Positions 52,730 to 62,741 of a DNA stretch of 64,000 nt are shown in pieces (positions within the stretch are counted from its first letter, which is position 1; the number at the start of each line of letters is the position of its first letter). Under the pieces are notes generated by a model. The model was not told where the DNA came from. It did no database searches and was given only the letters and a program-made list of their open reading frames with translations. The position numbers and the translations under genes are program-made. The stretch is from CAVUDO01 sp963740255 (GTDB lineage Bacteria; Actinomycetota; Actinomycetes; Mycobacteriales; Cryptosporangiaceae), in NCBI GenBank assembly GCA_963740255.1, contig CAVUDO010000006.1, positions 682,001-746,000 on the forward strand, given 5' to 3'.

Positions 52730-54208
52730 TCACCCCACCGGCCAGGTGTGCACAGGCTCGTTGGAGTGCATCCGTTCGAGGTAGCGCAGCGTCATCTGGC
52801 GCAGCGCCTCGGGCCGGTTCAGGTTCGCCGCGTCGTCGAGGTGCGCGACCGTCTCGGTCTGCCAGACCGCTCCGTTGCGCCCGGTCAGGCAGCGCTGCTC
52901 GATGATGCCGAGCAGGCGTTCGCGTTCCTCGGTGTCCACGCCCCACCGGTCCAGGCCCTCGTGGGCCAGCGGCAGCAGCGTGCGCAGCACCAGCTCGGTG
53001 GCCGGCACCTCGCCCACCCGGGGCCAGTAGAGCCGGGCGTCGATGCCGTGCCGGGCGGCGTTGTGCATGTTCTCCTCGGCCACCGCGAACGACATCTGGC
53101 TCCAGATCGGACGTTCGGCCTCGACCATCGCCCGCACCAGCCCGTAGTAGAACGCCATGTTCGCGCAGATGTCGGCCACGGTCGGGCCCGCGGGCATCAC
53201 CCGGTTCTCCACCCGCAGGTGCGGCTTGCCGTTGTACACGGCGTACACGGGCCGGTTCCAGCGCCAGATGGTGCCGTTGTGCAGGGTCAGCTCACCCAGG
53301 TGCGGGATGTCGCCGCGGTCGAGCACGTCGGCCGGGTCCTCGGTCTCGCAGACCGGCAGCAGGGCCGGGAAGAACCGCGAGTTCTCCTCGAACAGGTCGA
53401 ACACCGAGGTGATCCACCGCTCGCCGAACCACACCCGCGGCCGCACACCCTGGGCCTTGAGTTCCTCCGACCGGGTGTCGGTGGCCTGCTCGAACAGCGG
53501 GATCCGGGTCTCGCGCCACAGCTCCTTGCCGAACAGGTACGGCGAGTTGGCGCCCACCGCGATCTGGGCCGCGGCGATCGCCTGGGCGGCGTTCCAGTAG
53601 CTCGCGAACGTGGTGGGGCTGACCTGCAGGTGGAACTGGACGCTCGTGCAGGCGGCCTCCGGCGCGATGCTGTCGGCGTAGGTGGCCAGCCGCTCCACCC
53701 CGTCGATCTCCAGCCGCAGGTCCTCGCCGCGGGCGGCGAACACCTGCTGGTTGAGCAGCTTGTAGCGCTCGTTCGCCGAGAGCGCGTCCAGGCTCATGTG
53801 CTTCTCGCGCAACGACGGAAGGATGCCCACCATCGCCAGGTGCGCGCCGACCGAACGGGCCCGCTCCTCGGCGTGGTTGAGACTGCTCCGGATCTCCTGC
53901 TCGAGCCCGCCCAGCCCGTTGCCGGCCAGGCGGCGGGGCGGGACGTTGATCTCCAGGTTGAACTGGCCGATCTCGGTGCACCAGACCTCGTCGGCGATCA
54001 CGGCCAGCACCTCGGCGTTCTTCATCGCCGGCTCGCCGCGGGCGTCGACGAGGTTCAGCTCGATCTCCAGGCCCGCCAGCGGCCGGTCGAAGTCGAACCG
54101 CGACTCCTCCAGCATCCGGGCGAAGACGTCCAGACAGGAACGGACCTTGTTCCGGTACCGCGTGCGGTCCTCGCGGGTGAACTCGATAGCGGGAAGGTCT
54201 CGACCCAT
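52730..54208 (-). CDS. Glutamate-cysteine ligase family protein (GCS2)
   Basis: A 492-residue ATP-dependent carboxylate-amine ligase. The N-terminal site reads GLEIELNLVDARGEPA; the middle has QFNLEINVPPRR, CTSVQFHLQV and HLRVENRVMPAGPTVADI, which form the GCS2 active site. It would make gamma-glutamyl-cysteine or a related gamma-glutamyl amide; mycothiol-using actinobacteria keep such homologues with unclear substrate. GGAGG lies six bases before the ATG. A hairpin separates it from the upstream carboxypeptidase. Confidence 0.9.
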   Translation of the reverse strand: MGRDLPAIEFTREDRTRYRNKVRSCLDVFARMLEESRFDFDRPLAGLEIELNLVDARGEPAMKNAEVLAVIADEVWCTEIGQFNLEINVPPRRLAGNGLGGLEQEIRSSLNHAEERARSVGAHLAMVGILPSLREKHMSLDALSANERYKLLNQQVFAARGEDLRLEIDGVERLATYADSIAPEAACTSVQFHLQVSPTTFASYWNAAQAIAAAQIAVGANSPYLFGKELWRETRIPLFEQATDTRSEELKAQGVRPRVWFGERWITSVFDLFEENSRFFPALLPVCETEDPADVLDRGDIPHLGELTLHNGTIWRWNRPVYAVYNGKPHLRVENRVMPAGPTVADICANMAFYYGLVRAMVEAERPIWSQMSFAVAEENMHNAARHGIDARLYWPRVGEVPATELVLRTLLPLAHEGLDRWGVDTEERERLLGIIEQRCLTGRNGAVWQTETVAHLDDAANLNRPEALRQMTLRYLERMHSNEPVHTWPVG

Positions 54209-54272
54209 CTCGACCTCCGGTGGGCTGGCGGCGGGTCCCAGCGGACGGTGGTGCTCCCCGTCACCGTTGCAC

Positions 54273-54308
54273 GCCGACCTCCCGGGCGCCAGCGTCCGGG
54301 AGGTCGGC
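54273..54308 (-). terminator. Hairpin after the carboxypeptidase gene
   Basis: GCCGACCTCCCGG and CCGGGAGGTCGGC pair perfectly (13 bases) over a 10-base loop, just after the leftward carboxypeptidase stop and before the ligase ribosome-binding site. Confidence 0.75.
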
Positions 54309-54319
54309 GCGGCCACGCC

Positions 54320-56821
54320 CTAGCGACCGACGGTCACCCCCTTGGCGGCACGGCTGCGGCGGGCGCAGACATTGCCCAGGTCGGCGGTCTGGCCGCGGTC
54401 GACGATCACCTGGCGGACCGACGCGATGGAGCCGTCGGGCCGCTCGCAGGTGAGCGTCCACGCCTCCTTGACCCCGGCGGTCGGCGGCAGCGGGCTGGCG
54501 AACGTGACGCTGCCGCCTGACCAGTCGTCGTACGGCTGGCCCTCGACCTGGTCGTAGTTCACCAGGATCGCCTTGTAGTTCCCCGGCAACGGATCCCGCA
54601 TCACGGCGTTCTCCTCGCTGGTGCCGCCCGCCGCCGACTGGGCCACGATCGTGCCCGCCTCGTCGACGATGTAGAGGTCCCAGTCGGTGTCCGTGCTGCC
54701 CCACTCGATGTGGATGGTCGCGCTGCCGTTGTCCACGTCGGGCGGTCCGGCGATGGTGAACGGAACCTCCTCGTGGGCGCCGCCCAGCGGGTCGCCCTGG
54801 TTCTCCGCCGGCTGGCCGGCCGGGTTCGGCAGCGTGGCCGGGGCCTGCGGCGGCCCGGTCGGGTGGCGTCCGAACCGGCCGGCCACGTACGGCCGGGTGG
54901 ACGGATTGACGGCCCAGCTGAACGCGCCGCCGGTTGCCTTCATCGTCGAGTCGAGCGTGTCGCTGTAGAGGATCGCGTCGCCCGTCGTCCCGTCCGGCTG
55001 GATGACGGGGGACGTCGGGGTCTGGAACTCCTTGTGCACCCGCAGCGTCCAGCCCCTGGGTGCGGTGCCGACCAGGGTGGCGTGGTGGGTGGCGGCGATC
55101 GTCGCTTCGAGCATGTCGTAGTACGCCGCCTGGTTGCCGCCCGTGCCGGCTCCGGCCGCCTCGCCCAGCCCGAGGTACTCGTTGACCACGCCGGCCTCGT
55201 AGGCCGGGTGGAACGAGTCCGGGCCGATCTCGAACGTGTAGCCGAGGCCGCCGGTGATCCAGTAGCTCCAGTCCTCGGTGGTGCCGGTGGTGTCGTAGAG
55301 CTGGAACCCCTGCTGGCTGGCGTACCCGTTGCGGCTGGCCATCTTGTCGCCGAGCGCCTTGATCAGCGGCTCCTCCTCCGGGGCCCGCGCGTCGGCCAGG
55401 CCCGGCGGCCGCAGGATCAGGTTGGAGAAGGTGTGGTTGGTGATCAGGTTGGTCACCTGCCGGTTGGAGACCAGGCTGCGTACCGCCTTCACCTCGGGCT
55501 CGGAGAACGGGGCCGAGCCGCGGTAGGTGTCGCTGGACCAGTTGGTGCTGGCCCCGGGGCCTCCCCAGAAGCCGCCGTAGTTGCGGTTGAGGTCCGTGCC
55601 GCGCAGGCGACCGGCCGGGTTGGCCGAGCAGATGCCGGTGCGGAACTGCTCCGGGGAGTCGGCGGGGTTGCAGTTCTTCCGCTTCATCTCGTAGTCGAAG
55701 GTGGAGAAGTCACCGAGCGCCGGTGCCTCCCGGGAGATCGTGAAGGCGTCCGGGTTGACGATCGGCAGCACGATGTTGCGGCTCGCGTCGACCAGCTGCC
55801 GGGTCCGGGCGTTCTTGCCGTAGCCGAGCACCAGGTCGTACGCCCACTCCAACGCGTGCTCGCCCGAGGGCCACTCGCGCGCGTGGTGGACGCCCATGTT
55901 GAGGAAGATCGGCTTTCCGTCGGCGAGGTTCTTGGCGTCCTTGGCGATCTCGATCGCGCCGATCTCCCGGCCCTCGATCGTGCGCTCGGAGAGCGTGAAC
56001 GCGCGGACCCGCTTCGGGTACTTGCGGGCCAGCTCCTTCATCTCGAACTCGTAGTCCGCGAGCCGGCGGTAGCTGGTGCGGCCCGACGGCAGCGCCGACG
56101 CGGCCTGGGCCTTGGCGAACGCGCGGTCGGCGGCCCGGTTGGCCGCGGCGTGCTTGGCCAGGTCGGCGATCTTCACGGTGTACCGGAACCCGGCGGCCGT
56201 CACCTTCGCGGCGTCGGCCTTGGTGAGCACCGCGTCGATACTGGTCTTGGTGGCCGACTCGGTGAGGTCGACGCCGAGCGCCTGCAGCCGGCGCTTGGCG
56301 GTCCGGTCCGGGGTGGCGACGCTCACCAGCTGGGCGGTGCCGGCGGCGGCGGCCGGGACGGCGACGAAGCTGACGTTGTAGCCGACGCTGCGGGCACTTC
56401 CGCCGTACCGGCAGGCCTGCACGAGCAGCTTCTGGTCCTTGGTCACGAAGCCCTCGGCCAGCTCGTGGGACTTCATCCCGGCCGATGCGGCGACGGTGCG
56501 GTTGGTGGCGCTGTCGAAGACGGCGACGTCCCAGTCGCCCCCGCCGTCGAGACGGACCCGGACCAGGCCGGTCTCGGTGGCGGTGACGCGGGTGCGGTCG
56601 ACCCCGCTGGCCTGCGGCACGGGGGCGGCGAAGCAGTTGCGGGCCACCGACTTGGACGCGGTGAACTGGTTCTGCGGCTCGGCGTCGGCGGCCGGGGCCA
56701 GGACGAACGCCCCGGCGGCGACCAGGCCTAACGCGGTGGCGGCGGCGGTGCGGGCGCGCGGTTCACGCCAGCTGGGCCGGGTGGGCCGCGAAGCGGATGA
56801 TGTGGGCGGTAACGGTGGCAC
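54320..56821 (-). CDS. Secreted zinc carboxypeptidase (M14)
   Basis: An 833-residue secreted metallopeptidase. The signal peptide ends near residue 47 (ATALGLVAAGAFVLAPAADA). The M14 domain carries HHAREWPSGE (zinc His and Glu, about 312), a third zinc His in ITNHTFSN (about 460) and the catalytic Glu in YTFEIGPDSFHP (about 530). The C-terminal part (WDLYIVDEAGTIVAQSAAG...) is a beta-sandwich, pre-peptidase-like domain. It would cut C-terminal residues from peptides outside the cell. GTG start. Confidence 0.93.
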   Translation of the reverse strand: MPPLPPTSSASRPTRPSWREPRARTAAATALGLVAAGAFVLAPAADAEPQNQFTASKSVARNCFAAPVPQASGVDRTRVTATETGLVRVRLDGGGDWDVAVFDSATNRTVAASAGMKSHELAEGFVTKDQKLLVQACRYGGSARSVGYNVSFVAVPAAAAGTAQLVSVATPDRTAKRRLQALGVDLTESATKTSIDAVLTKADAAKVTAAGFRYTVKIADLAKHAAANRAADRAFAKAQAASALPSGRTSYRRLADYEFEMKELARKYPKRVRAFTLSERTIEGREIGAIEIAKDAKNLADGKPIFLNMGVHHAREWPSGEHALEWAYDLVLGYGKNARTRQLVDASRNIVLPIVNPDAFTISREAPALGDFSTFDYEMKRKNCNPADSPEQFRTGICSANPAGRLRGTDLNRNYGGFWGGPGASTNWSSDTYRGSAPFSEPEVKAVRSLVSNRQVTNLITNHTFSNLILRPPGLADARAPEEEPLIKALGDKMASRNGYASQQGFQLYDTTGTTEDWSYWITGGLGYTFEIGPDSFHPAYEAGVVNEYLGLGEAAGAGTGGNQAAYYDMLEATIAATHHATLVGTAPRGWTLRVHKEFQTPTSPVIQPDGTTGDAILYSDTLDSTMKATGGAFSWAVNPSTRPYVAGRFGRHPTGPPQAPATLPNPAGQPAENQGDPLGGAHEEVPFTIAGPPDVDNGSATIHIEWGSTDTDWDLYIVDEAGTIVAQSAAGGTSEENAVMRDPLPGNYKAILVNYDQVEGQPYDDWSGGSVTFASPLPPTAGVKEAWTLTCERPDGSIASVRQVIVDRGQTADLGNVCARRSRAAKGVTVGR

Positions 56822-57016
56822 AGCGCCTCCTCCGCGCGGAGTCGCCGAGCGGGTGGAACTCGGCGAGACGGGACTCCGCGGACGGCCGGTACGTTACACC
56901 CGATCAAAGTGGTGAAGAACGCTTTCCCGCGACCCTGTTACCGCACGGTACGCAGTGGCGTACTTACCGGGTGTCGAGCTCGGAACCGCGCGGCCGTGGC
57001 CCGCGTCGAATGGCGC

Positions 57017-59014
57017 ATGACGCGCAGAGCAATCCTGACGGCCGGCCTGGCGACCGTGACCGCACTGGGTATGGGGGCCTGCACCGCGGCTCCGAACGAA
57101 CCGCCGCCCGCCGGCGCGGCGCTCCGGCTGGTCGCCTACGACTCCTGCGCCGAGGCGCTCACCGACCTGCGCCGGGCGGCCGCGCCGTACGTCACGCCGT
57201 ACGGGCTGAACGCTCCCGGCGATCCGGGAGCGGTCGACGTCCAGGCCGACGCGCGCCAGAAGGGGATGGCCCCGGCGGCGCCGGCCACCCCGAACCAGGC
57301 ACCCGACCACTCCGGCACCAACACCCACGAAGCCGACGTGGACGAACCCGACCTGGTCAAGACCGACGGCCGGCGGATCGTCACGGTGGTCGGCGGCCGG
57401 CTGCGCGTCGTCGACGTGGCCACCCGGCGGCAGAGCGGTGACCTCGACCTGCGCAGCGCCGCCGACCCGCCCGGCTCGGTCTACTCCGGACAGCTGCTGC
57501 TCAGCGGCGACCGGGCGCTGGTGTTCAGCGCCGACGAGACGGGCGGCGGGCGGATCGTCGCCGACAAGATCGCGCCCGGGCCCGCCGAGACCCGGCTCAC
57601 CCTGGTCGACCTGTCCGGCGCTCCCCGGGTGGTCGAACGGTTCGTCGTGAACGGCGCGGACTACCTCGACGCGCGCCAGTCCGGGACGGTCGCCCGGGTA
57701 GTGGTCCAGACCCGGCCCCGACTGCCGTTCGTCCAGCCGGGCGGCGCGGTGACCGAGAAGTCCGCGCTGCGGACGAACCAGGACGTCCTGCGCGCGGCGC
57801 CGATCTCGGCCTGGTTGCCGACCTGGGAACGCCGGCACGCCGCCGGCGTCGAACGCGGCACCGTGCCCTGCGAGCGGCTCAGCCACCCAGTCCGTCACAC
57901 CGCGACCTCGGTGCTCACGGTCCTCACCGTCGACCTGGCCGGCGACGGCTTCGCCGACGGCGACCCGGTGTCGCTGTCGGCCGCGGGCGACATCGTCTAC
58001 GCCACCGGCGGAACGCTCTACGTGGCCGACAACCGCTGGCGGACGGAGCGTCCAGGCGTCCTCCGTGGGGGTGTCACCCGGCCGGAGGTGGTCGAGGACG
58101 TCGCCGAGGTGTACGCGTTCGACACCTCCCGGCCGGGCCGACCGGTCTACCGTGCGGCCGGCAGCGTCCCCGGACGGCTGATCAACCAGTACGCGCTCTC
58201 CGACCACGCCGGTCACCTGCGGATCGCGACCACCCGCCAGACGGGGGCGCGGCCGACCGCGGACGCCCCGGCGGACATGCCGCAGCCACGCCCCGCCACC
58301 GTCAGCGCGGTCACGGTGCTGGCCCGGGACGGCGAGCGGCTGGTGCGGGTGGGCCGGGTCGACGGACTGGGCCGGGGCGAACAGATCTACTCCGTGCGGT
58401 TCGCCGGCGATGTCGGGTACGTCGTCACGTTCCGGCAGACCGACCCGCTCTACACTCTCGACCTGAGCGACCCCCGTGCGCCGCGACTGGCGGGGACGCT
58501 GAAGATCCCCGGCTACTCGGCGTACCTCCATCCGGTCGGCGACGGGCGGCTGATCGGGGTCGGGCAGGACGCGGACTCCTCCGGTCGGGTGCGCGGCCTG
58601 CAGGTCTCGGTGTTCGACGTCCGCGACCTCGCGCGGCCGGTCCGCACCGCCCAGTTCGCCATCCCGACCGCGAACTCCGGCGCCGAGTACGACCCGCACG
58701 CGTTCCTGTGGTGGCCCAAGACGGGGCTGCTCGCCGTCCCCGTCACCCGCTGGACCGTGGACCGGCCCGGGGAAGCCCCCGACCAGGGCAGGCCCGACCA
58801 GGGCGTCCTGATGTTGCGCCTGGCCGGCAGCGCGCTGACCGAACGCGGCATCCTGCGCGACCCGCCGTCGCGTTCCTCGGGACAGGGTTATCAGCCGGGC
58901 CCCGAGCGGACACTGGTGATCGGCGACACGATCTGGACGGTGTCCCAGACGGGCTTGGCCGGCTACGACCTGGACACCCTGGGGCGGCACGCCTTCGTGG
59001 CGTTGGACCGCTGA
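57017..59014 (+). CDS. Secreted beta-propeller lipoprotein
   Basis: A 665-residue extracytoplasmic protein. The signal is MTRRAILTAGLATVTALGMGAC with a lipobox Cys22; the twin Arg suggests the Tat route. The mature part matches the beta-propeller domain family: SGTNTHEADVDEPDLVKTDG is its signature, then blades such as EQIYSVRFAGDVGYVVTFRQTDPLYTLDLSDP and EYDPHAFLWWPKTGLLAVP. The frame is open upstream to 56909 but only this ATG gives a signal peptide. Role outside the cell unknown. Divergent from the carboxypeptidase. Confidence 0.9.
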   Translation: MTRRAILTAGLATVTALGMGACTAAPNEPPPAGAALRLVAYDSCAEALTDLRRAAAPYVTPYGLNAPGDPGAVDVQADARQKGMAPAAPATPNQAPDHSGTNTHEADVDEPDLVKTDGRRIVTVVGGRLRVVDVATRRQSGDLDLRSAADPPGSVYSGQLLLSGDRALVFSADETGGGRIVADKIAPGPAETRLTLVDLSGAPRVVERFVVNGADYLDARQSGTVARVVVQTRPRLPFVQPGGAVTEKSALRTNQDVLRAAPISAWLPTWERRHAAGVERGTVPCERLSHPVRHTATSVLTVLTVDLAGDGFADGDPVSLSAAGDIVYATGGTLYVADNRWRTERPGVLRGGVTRPEVVEDVAEVYAFDTSRPGRPVYRAAGSVPGRLINQYALSDHAGHLRIATTRQTGARPTADAPADMPQPRPATVSAVTVLARDGERLVRVGRVDGLGRGEQIYSVRFAGDVGYVVTFRQTDPLYTLDLSDPRAPRLAGTLKIPGYSAYLHPVGDGRLIGVGQDADSSGRVRGLQVSVFDVRDLARPVRTAQFAIPTANSGAEYDPHAFLWWPKTGLLAVPVTRWTVDRPGEAPDQGRPDQGVLMLRLAGSALTERGILRDPPSRSSGQGYQPGPERTLVIGDTIWTVSQTGLAGYDLDTLGRHAFVALDR

Positions 59015-59156
59015 CCGGCGGGTCCGCCAGGGCTGGCGGGGCACCGTCCGGCCCCGCTTCGCCGATGGCCTCCGGCCGGGTGAATCGGCCCGGCGAGACC
59101 GGATACCCTCTGGCAGCGGGGGACGGCGGGCCGGATCGTGGTTGGGATGGGACGTA

Positions 59157-60617
59157 ATGGCACAAGGTGAGAACCAGAACCTGTTCACGCTGAGCAACTC
59201 GGCCTCGGGTGAGCCCAGCTTCGACCTGGTCCTGCGCGGCTACGACCGCGGGCAGGTCAACCGGGTGGTGGCCCAGCTGGAGTCCGAGCTCGCCGGGTAC
59301 GCGGCGAATCGCGACGAGGCCGTCGGGCACGCCCAGGCACTGTCCGCGCAGGTGCAGGAGTTGCAGAACCAGCTCGCCACCCTCCGGCGCACCCCGCCGG
59401 GAGGGGAGAACCCGACCTACAAGCACCTCGGTGCCCGGGTGGAGCAGATCCTCGCCCTGGTCGAGGACGAGGCCGCCGAGGTCCGTTCCCGGGCCGAGAA
59501 GGACGCCGCGACCCTCGTCGCCGACGCCGAGAAGTCCGCGGCCGACCGTCGGGCCGCCATCGAGGCCGCCTACGCCGCCAAGGGCCAGGAGGCCGACAAG
59601 CTGCTCAAGGACGCCGAGCGGCAGGCCGCCGAGCTGCGGCGCGAGGCGGAGCAGGTCCGCGCCGAGGCCGACAAGCACGTGAACGAGCAGCGCGAGTCGG
59701 TCAAGACCGAGGCGCACCAGAAGCAGGACGAGGCCAACCAGTACGCGGCCCGGGTGCGCGGAGAGGCCGAGAAGCACGCGCTCGCGGTGGTTTCCAAGGC
59801 CGACGAGCACTCGGCGAAGGTGCGGTCCGAGGCCGACGAGGCCGCCCGGGCGGCGACCGAGGCGGCTCGCCGCCAGGCCGAGGCGACCCTCGGCGGGGTC
59901 AGGGCCGAGGTGGAGACCGCCAAGACCCAGGCCCGGGTCGACGGCGAACAGCTCCTCGCCGAGGCCCGTCGCGGGGTCGCCGAGCTGGACGCCAAGCGCC
60001 GCCAGATCAAGCAGGAGATCGGCCAGCTCCGCGAGGCACTCGTCCGGCTGACCGGCGGCACCGCGGCGCTGTTCGACGACGACGAGGACGAGGCCCCCGC
60101 GTCCCCCCAGGCGTCAGCCGTTCCCGACCCGCGGGTCGCGCCGCCCGCCCCCGCGTCGCCGACTCCGCAGGCTGGCGGCCCGTCCTCCGGCCCCCCGCGG
60201 GCCCACCCGCCGGCCGCGATGCCGCAGGCTGGCGGCCCACCCGCCGTGACACCGCAGGGTGGCGGCCGCGAGGCCGCGGGAGCACCGGCAGGCGACCGTC
60301 CGGTCGGATCGCCGGGCTTCGGGGCGGACGCCGACCGCGGTCCGCGCGGGATGGTGCAGGGGCGGGCCCAGGTTGCCGGCCAGCTCGGTCGCCCGGACCA
60401 GCCCGCGAGCGACGGTCCGGAGAAACCGGACACGAATGGCCAGCAGGCCGTCGCGGCGCCGGCGTCCGACGATCCCGGCCAGGAAAAACCAGGCCAGGAA
60501 AAACCAGGCCAGGAAAAACCAGGCCAGGAAAAACCAGGCCAGGACAAGCCCGCCGGCGACCTGGCGGCGGCCGGCCCGACCAACCCCAACTCGACCAGCG
60601 GGTCCGACCCGCGCTGA
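59157..60617 (+). CDS. FilP/DivIVA-like coiled-coil polar scaffold protein
   Basis: A 486-residue protein. A DivIVA-like N-terminal segment (SFDLVLRGYDRGQVNRVVAQLESEL, residues 22-46) precedes a long coiled coil (about 60-300) rich in Ala, Glu, Arg and Lys, then a Pro/Gly-rich disordered tail from about 310. The tail has GQEKP repeated four to five times. Such proteins (FilP/Scy-like) build cytoskeletal or polar structures in actinobacteria. The ATG fits the family start; the next gene converges on its 3' end. Confidence 0.85.
   Translation: MAQGENQNLFTLSNSASGEPSFDLVLRGYDRGQVNRVVAQLESELAGYAANRDEAVGHAQALSAQVQELQNQLATLRRTPPGGENPTYKHLGARVEQILALVEDEAAEVRSRAEKDAATLVADAEKSAADRRAAIEAAYAAKGQEADKLLKDAERQAAELRREAEQVRAEADKHVNEQRESVKTEAHQKQDEANQYAARVRGEAEKHALAVVSKADEHSAKVRSEADEAARAATEAARRQAEATLGGVRAEVETAKTQARVDGEQLLAEARRGVAELDAKRRQIKQEIGQLREALVRLTGGTAALFDDDEDEAPASPQASAVPDPRVAPPAPASPTPQAGGPSSGPPRAHPPAAMPQAGGPPAVTPQGGGREAAGAPAGDRPVGSPGFGADADRGPRGMVQGRAQVAGQLGRPDQPASDGPEKPDTNGQQAVAAPASDDPGQEKPGQEKPGQEKPGQEKPGQDKPAGDLAAAGPTNPNSTSGSDPR
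60477..60551. repeat. 15-bp tandem repeat (5 units) in the coiled-coil protein tail
   Basis: Units GGCCAGGAAAAACCA occur four times exactly (60477-60536) and a fifth time with changes. Each codes for GQEKP. The A-rich codons stand out against the surrounding GC-rich code. Confidence 0.95.
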
Positions 60618-60653
60618 GACAGCCGCCACACCAGGACTCGGTAGCGGGACGAA

Positions 60654-61115
60654 TCAGTAGCGGGACGGCCAGCGCCGGAAGCCGCGACCCCACCGCTCGG
60701 ACCCCAGGCCGCGCGCCCGCCGGGCGTGCCGGTAGAGACCCCAGCCGAGGAAGGCCAACGGCCAGATCGGCCAGAAGAAGTTCGCCCCGGACAGCGCCCA
60801 GAGTCCGATCAGGACGGCGGCGACCACGAGGACGAACCGGCCGTGACGGAACAGCCCGCTGCGCGCCTCGGCCCGTGCCTTCGGCGTGGACTCGGCCAAC
60901 GGCCGGCCGTGCCCGGGCAGGTCCCAGGTGAGCGGGGCCAGGTCGCTGCGGTAGGTGGCCGCGTAGGCCGAGGCGAGCCGCTCGTCCACCTCCTCCAGCG
61001 TGAGCATGCCTTCGGCGGCGGCGCTGCGCAGGATGGTCGCGACCTCCTCGCGCTCGGCGTTCGAGGCGCGTACCCGGGCATCGGTCGAACCCAACAGGTC
61101 GAGGCCGGTGTTCAT
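60654..61115 (-). CDS. DUF1707 membrane protein
   Basis: A 153-residue protein. Residues 15-65 are DUF1707/SHOCT-like (RASNAEREEVATILRSAAAEGMLTLEEVDERLASAYAATY). Two hydrophobic helices (LVVAAVLIGLWALSG and WPIWPLAFLGWGLY) and an Arg-rich end follow. GAGGAG lies six bases before the ATG. The function of the family is not known; it may be a membrane-associated sensor. Confidence 0.85.
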   Translation of the reverse strand: MNTGLDLLGSTDARVRASNAEREEVATILRSAAAEGMLTLEEVDERLASAYAATYRSDLAPLTWDLPGHGRPLAESTPKARAEARSGLFRHGRFVLVVAAVLIGLWALSGANFFWPIWPLAFLGWGLYRHARRARGLGSERWGRGFRRWPSRY

Positions 61116-61343
61116 GGCGTTCTCCTCACGGTGCGGGCGGTACGCCCACTCACGGTCGCGGTTCCAGCGTTGTCTGCACACGTTCGATCGTGACCGCCGC
61201 GGCGCCGGGCCGCGTCGGACCGGCGGCGGCATCTCCGCTACGCCCGCGGGAGCAGGGCACGCCGGCGGGTACGCCCGGCGCGGTATCCGCCGCGCGCCGG
61301 TGGGTCGATGACGGGCGGGTGCCGCGCGGCATACGGTGCGGAC

Positions 61344-62741
61344 GTGGAGAACCGGCCAGGCACCCGATGGCCCGGTCAGGAGATCTGGCCGGGAGGCTGG
61401 CCGCTCGGGCGGCGCCGGTGGCCGGGGGGAGCCTGGGACCGGTCCGGTCACCCAAGGCACGGCTCCGGACGAGCCGGCTTCGGCCGACCCGACGGCAGCG
61501 CGCCGTGGTCCGGCTGGCGGTGGTTCCGCGGCGGTCCGCCGCTGCTCCTGCTGCCGGCGGTGCTCGTCGCGATCCAGGTCGTCGGGGTGTTCGTGGTGGC
61601 CCGGAGGCAGCCTGACCAGACTCCGCTGGACGTCCTCGGTGTCGCGCTCGCGTTCGCGGGACCCGCCGCGCTGCTGCTGCGTCGGCGCCACCCGGTGGTC
61701 GCCCTCGTCCTCGCCTCGGTCAGCGCGGCGGTCTACTACCTGCTGGGGTACCCGATCGGCCCGGTCTTCCTGGCGCCGCTGTTCGCGCTGGGCGCGGCGG
61801 TGAAGGCCGGCCGGCGGGGGGAGGCATGGGTCTTCGCGGGGGTGGGCTACGCGGGGTTCGTGGCGCTGGAGCTGACCGTCGGCCGGCCGCCCCGGATCGC
61901 GGCCTACCAACTCGTCTCGTTCGCCGCCTGGACGCTGGTGGTGCTGGTCGCGTCCGAGGCCGCCCGGATCGGCCGGGAGCGGGCCGCGGAGGCCTACCGC
62001 AGCCGGCAGGAGGCAGACCGGCGCCGGGTGTCGGACGAGCGGCTGCGGATCGCGCGGGAGCTGCACGACGTGCTGGCCCACCACATCTCGCTGATCCACG
62101 TGCAGGCCGGCGTCGCGCTGCACCTGCTCGACTCCGGGACGTCGGGCGGTACCGGCTCCGACCCGGCGGCCGCCGGGTCGCCGGGTCCGGCCGACACCCC
62201 TTTGCCCGTGCGTTCGGCCCTGGTGGCGATCAAGCGGGCCAGCAAGGACGCGCTGGTGGAGCTGCGCTCGACGCTCGGTGTGCTGCGCCAGGTCGACGAG
62301 GCGGCACCGCGCCAGCCCTCGCCGGGCCTGGCCCGGCTCGACGACCTGGCGGCCCGGTTCGCCGCGGCCGGGACCCAGGTGCGCACCGAGGTGGACGGGT
62401 CGCCCCGCGCGCTGCCGGCCCGGGTCGACCTGGCGGCCTTCCGGATCGTCCAGGAGGCTTTGACGAACGTGAGCCGGCACGCCGGCGGCGCACCGGCGGT
62501 GGTCCGGATCGCCTACGGGCCCGACGACCTGACCGTCCGGGTCGACGACGAGGGGCCGGACGAGCTGCGCGGCGACCACGGCGATCCCGGTGATCGGGGC
62601 GATCCGGTGCCTGGCGGCGGCAACGGCATCCCGGGAATGCGCGAACGGGCCGAGGCTCTCGGCGGCGTGTTCCTGGCCGGGCCCCGCGCCGACGGCGGCT
62701 TCCGGGTGCAGGCCAGCTTCCCGCTGGACGGTCTGTCGTGA
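61344..62741 (+). CDS. Membrane histidine kinase (NarL-type, DesK-like)
   Basis: A 465-residue kinase. After a Gly/Trp/Arg-rich N-terminus there are about five membrane helices (residues 65-205), then the phospho-His in RLRIARELHDVLAHHISLIHVQAG and an HATPase domain (ALTNVSRHAGG, GNGIPGMRERAEALGG). The ATP lid has a short GDxGDP repeat. Start: GTG 61344 lies about seven bases after TACGGT, so it may be leaderless; ATG 61308 is the alternative. Its stop overlaps the start of the response regulator (GTGA). Confidence 0.92.
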   Translation: MENRPGTRWPGQEIWPGGWPLGRRRWPGGAWDRSGHPRHGSGRAGFGRPDGSAPWSGWRWFRGGPPLLLLPAVLVAIQVVGVFVVARRQPDQTPLDVLGVALAFAGPAALLLRRRHPVVALVLASVSAAVYYLLGYPIGPVFLAPLFALGAAVKAGRRGEAWVFAGVGYAGFVALELTVGRPPRIAAYQLVSFAAWTLVVLVASEAARIGRERAAEAYRSRQEADRRRVSDERLRIARELHDVLAHHISLIHVQAGVALHLLDSGTSGGTGSDPAAAGSPGPADTPLPVRSALVAIKRASKDALVELRSTLGVLRQVDEAAPRQPSPGLARLDDLAARFAAAGTQVRTEVDGSPRALPARVDLAAFRIVQEALTNVSRHAGGAPAVVRIAYGPDDLTVRVDDEGPDELRGDHGDPGDRGDPVPGGGNGIPGMRERAEALGGVFLAGPRADGGFRVQASFPLDGLS

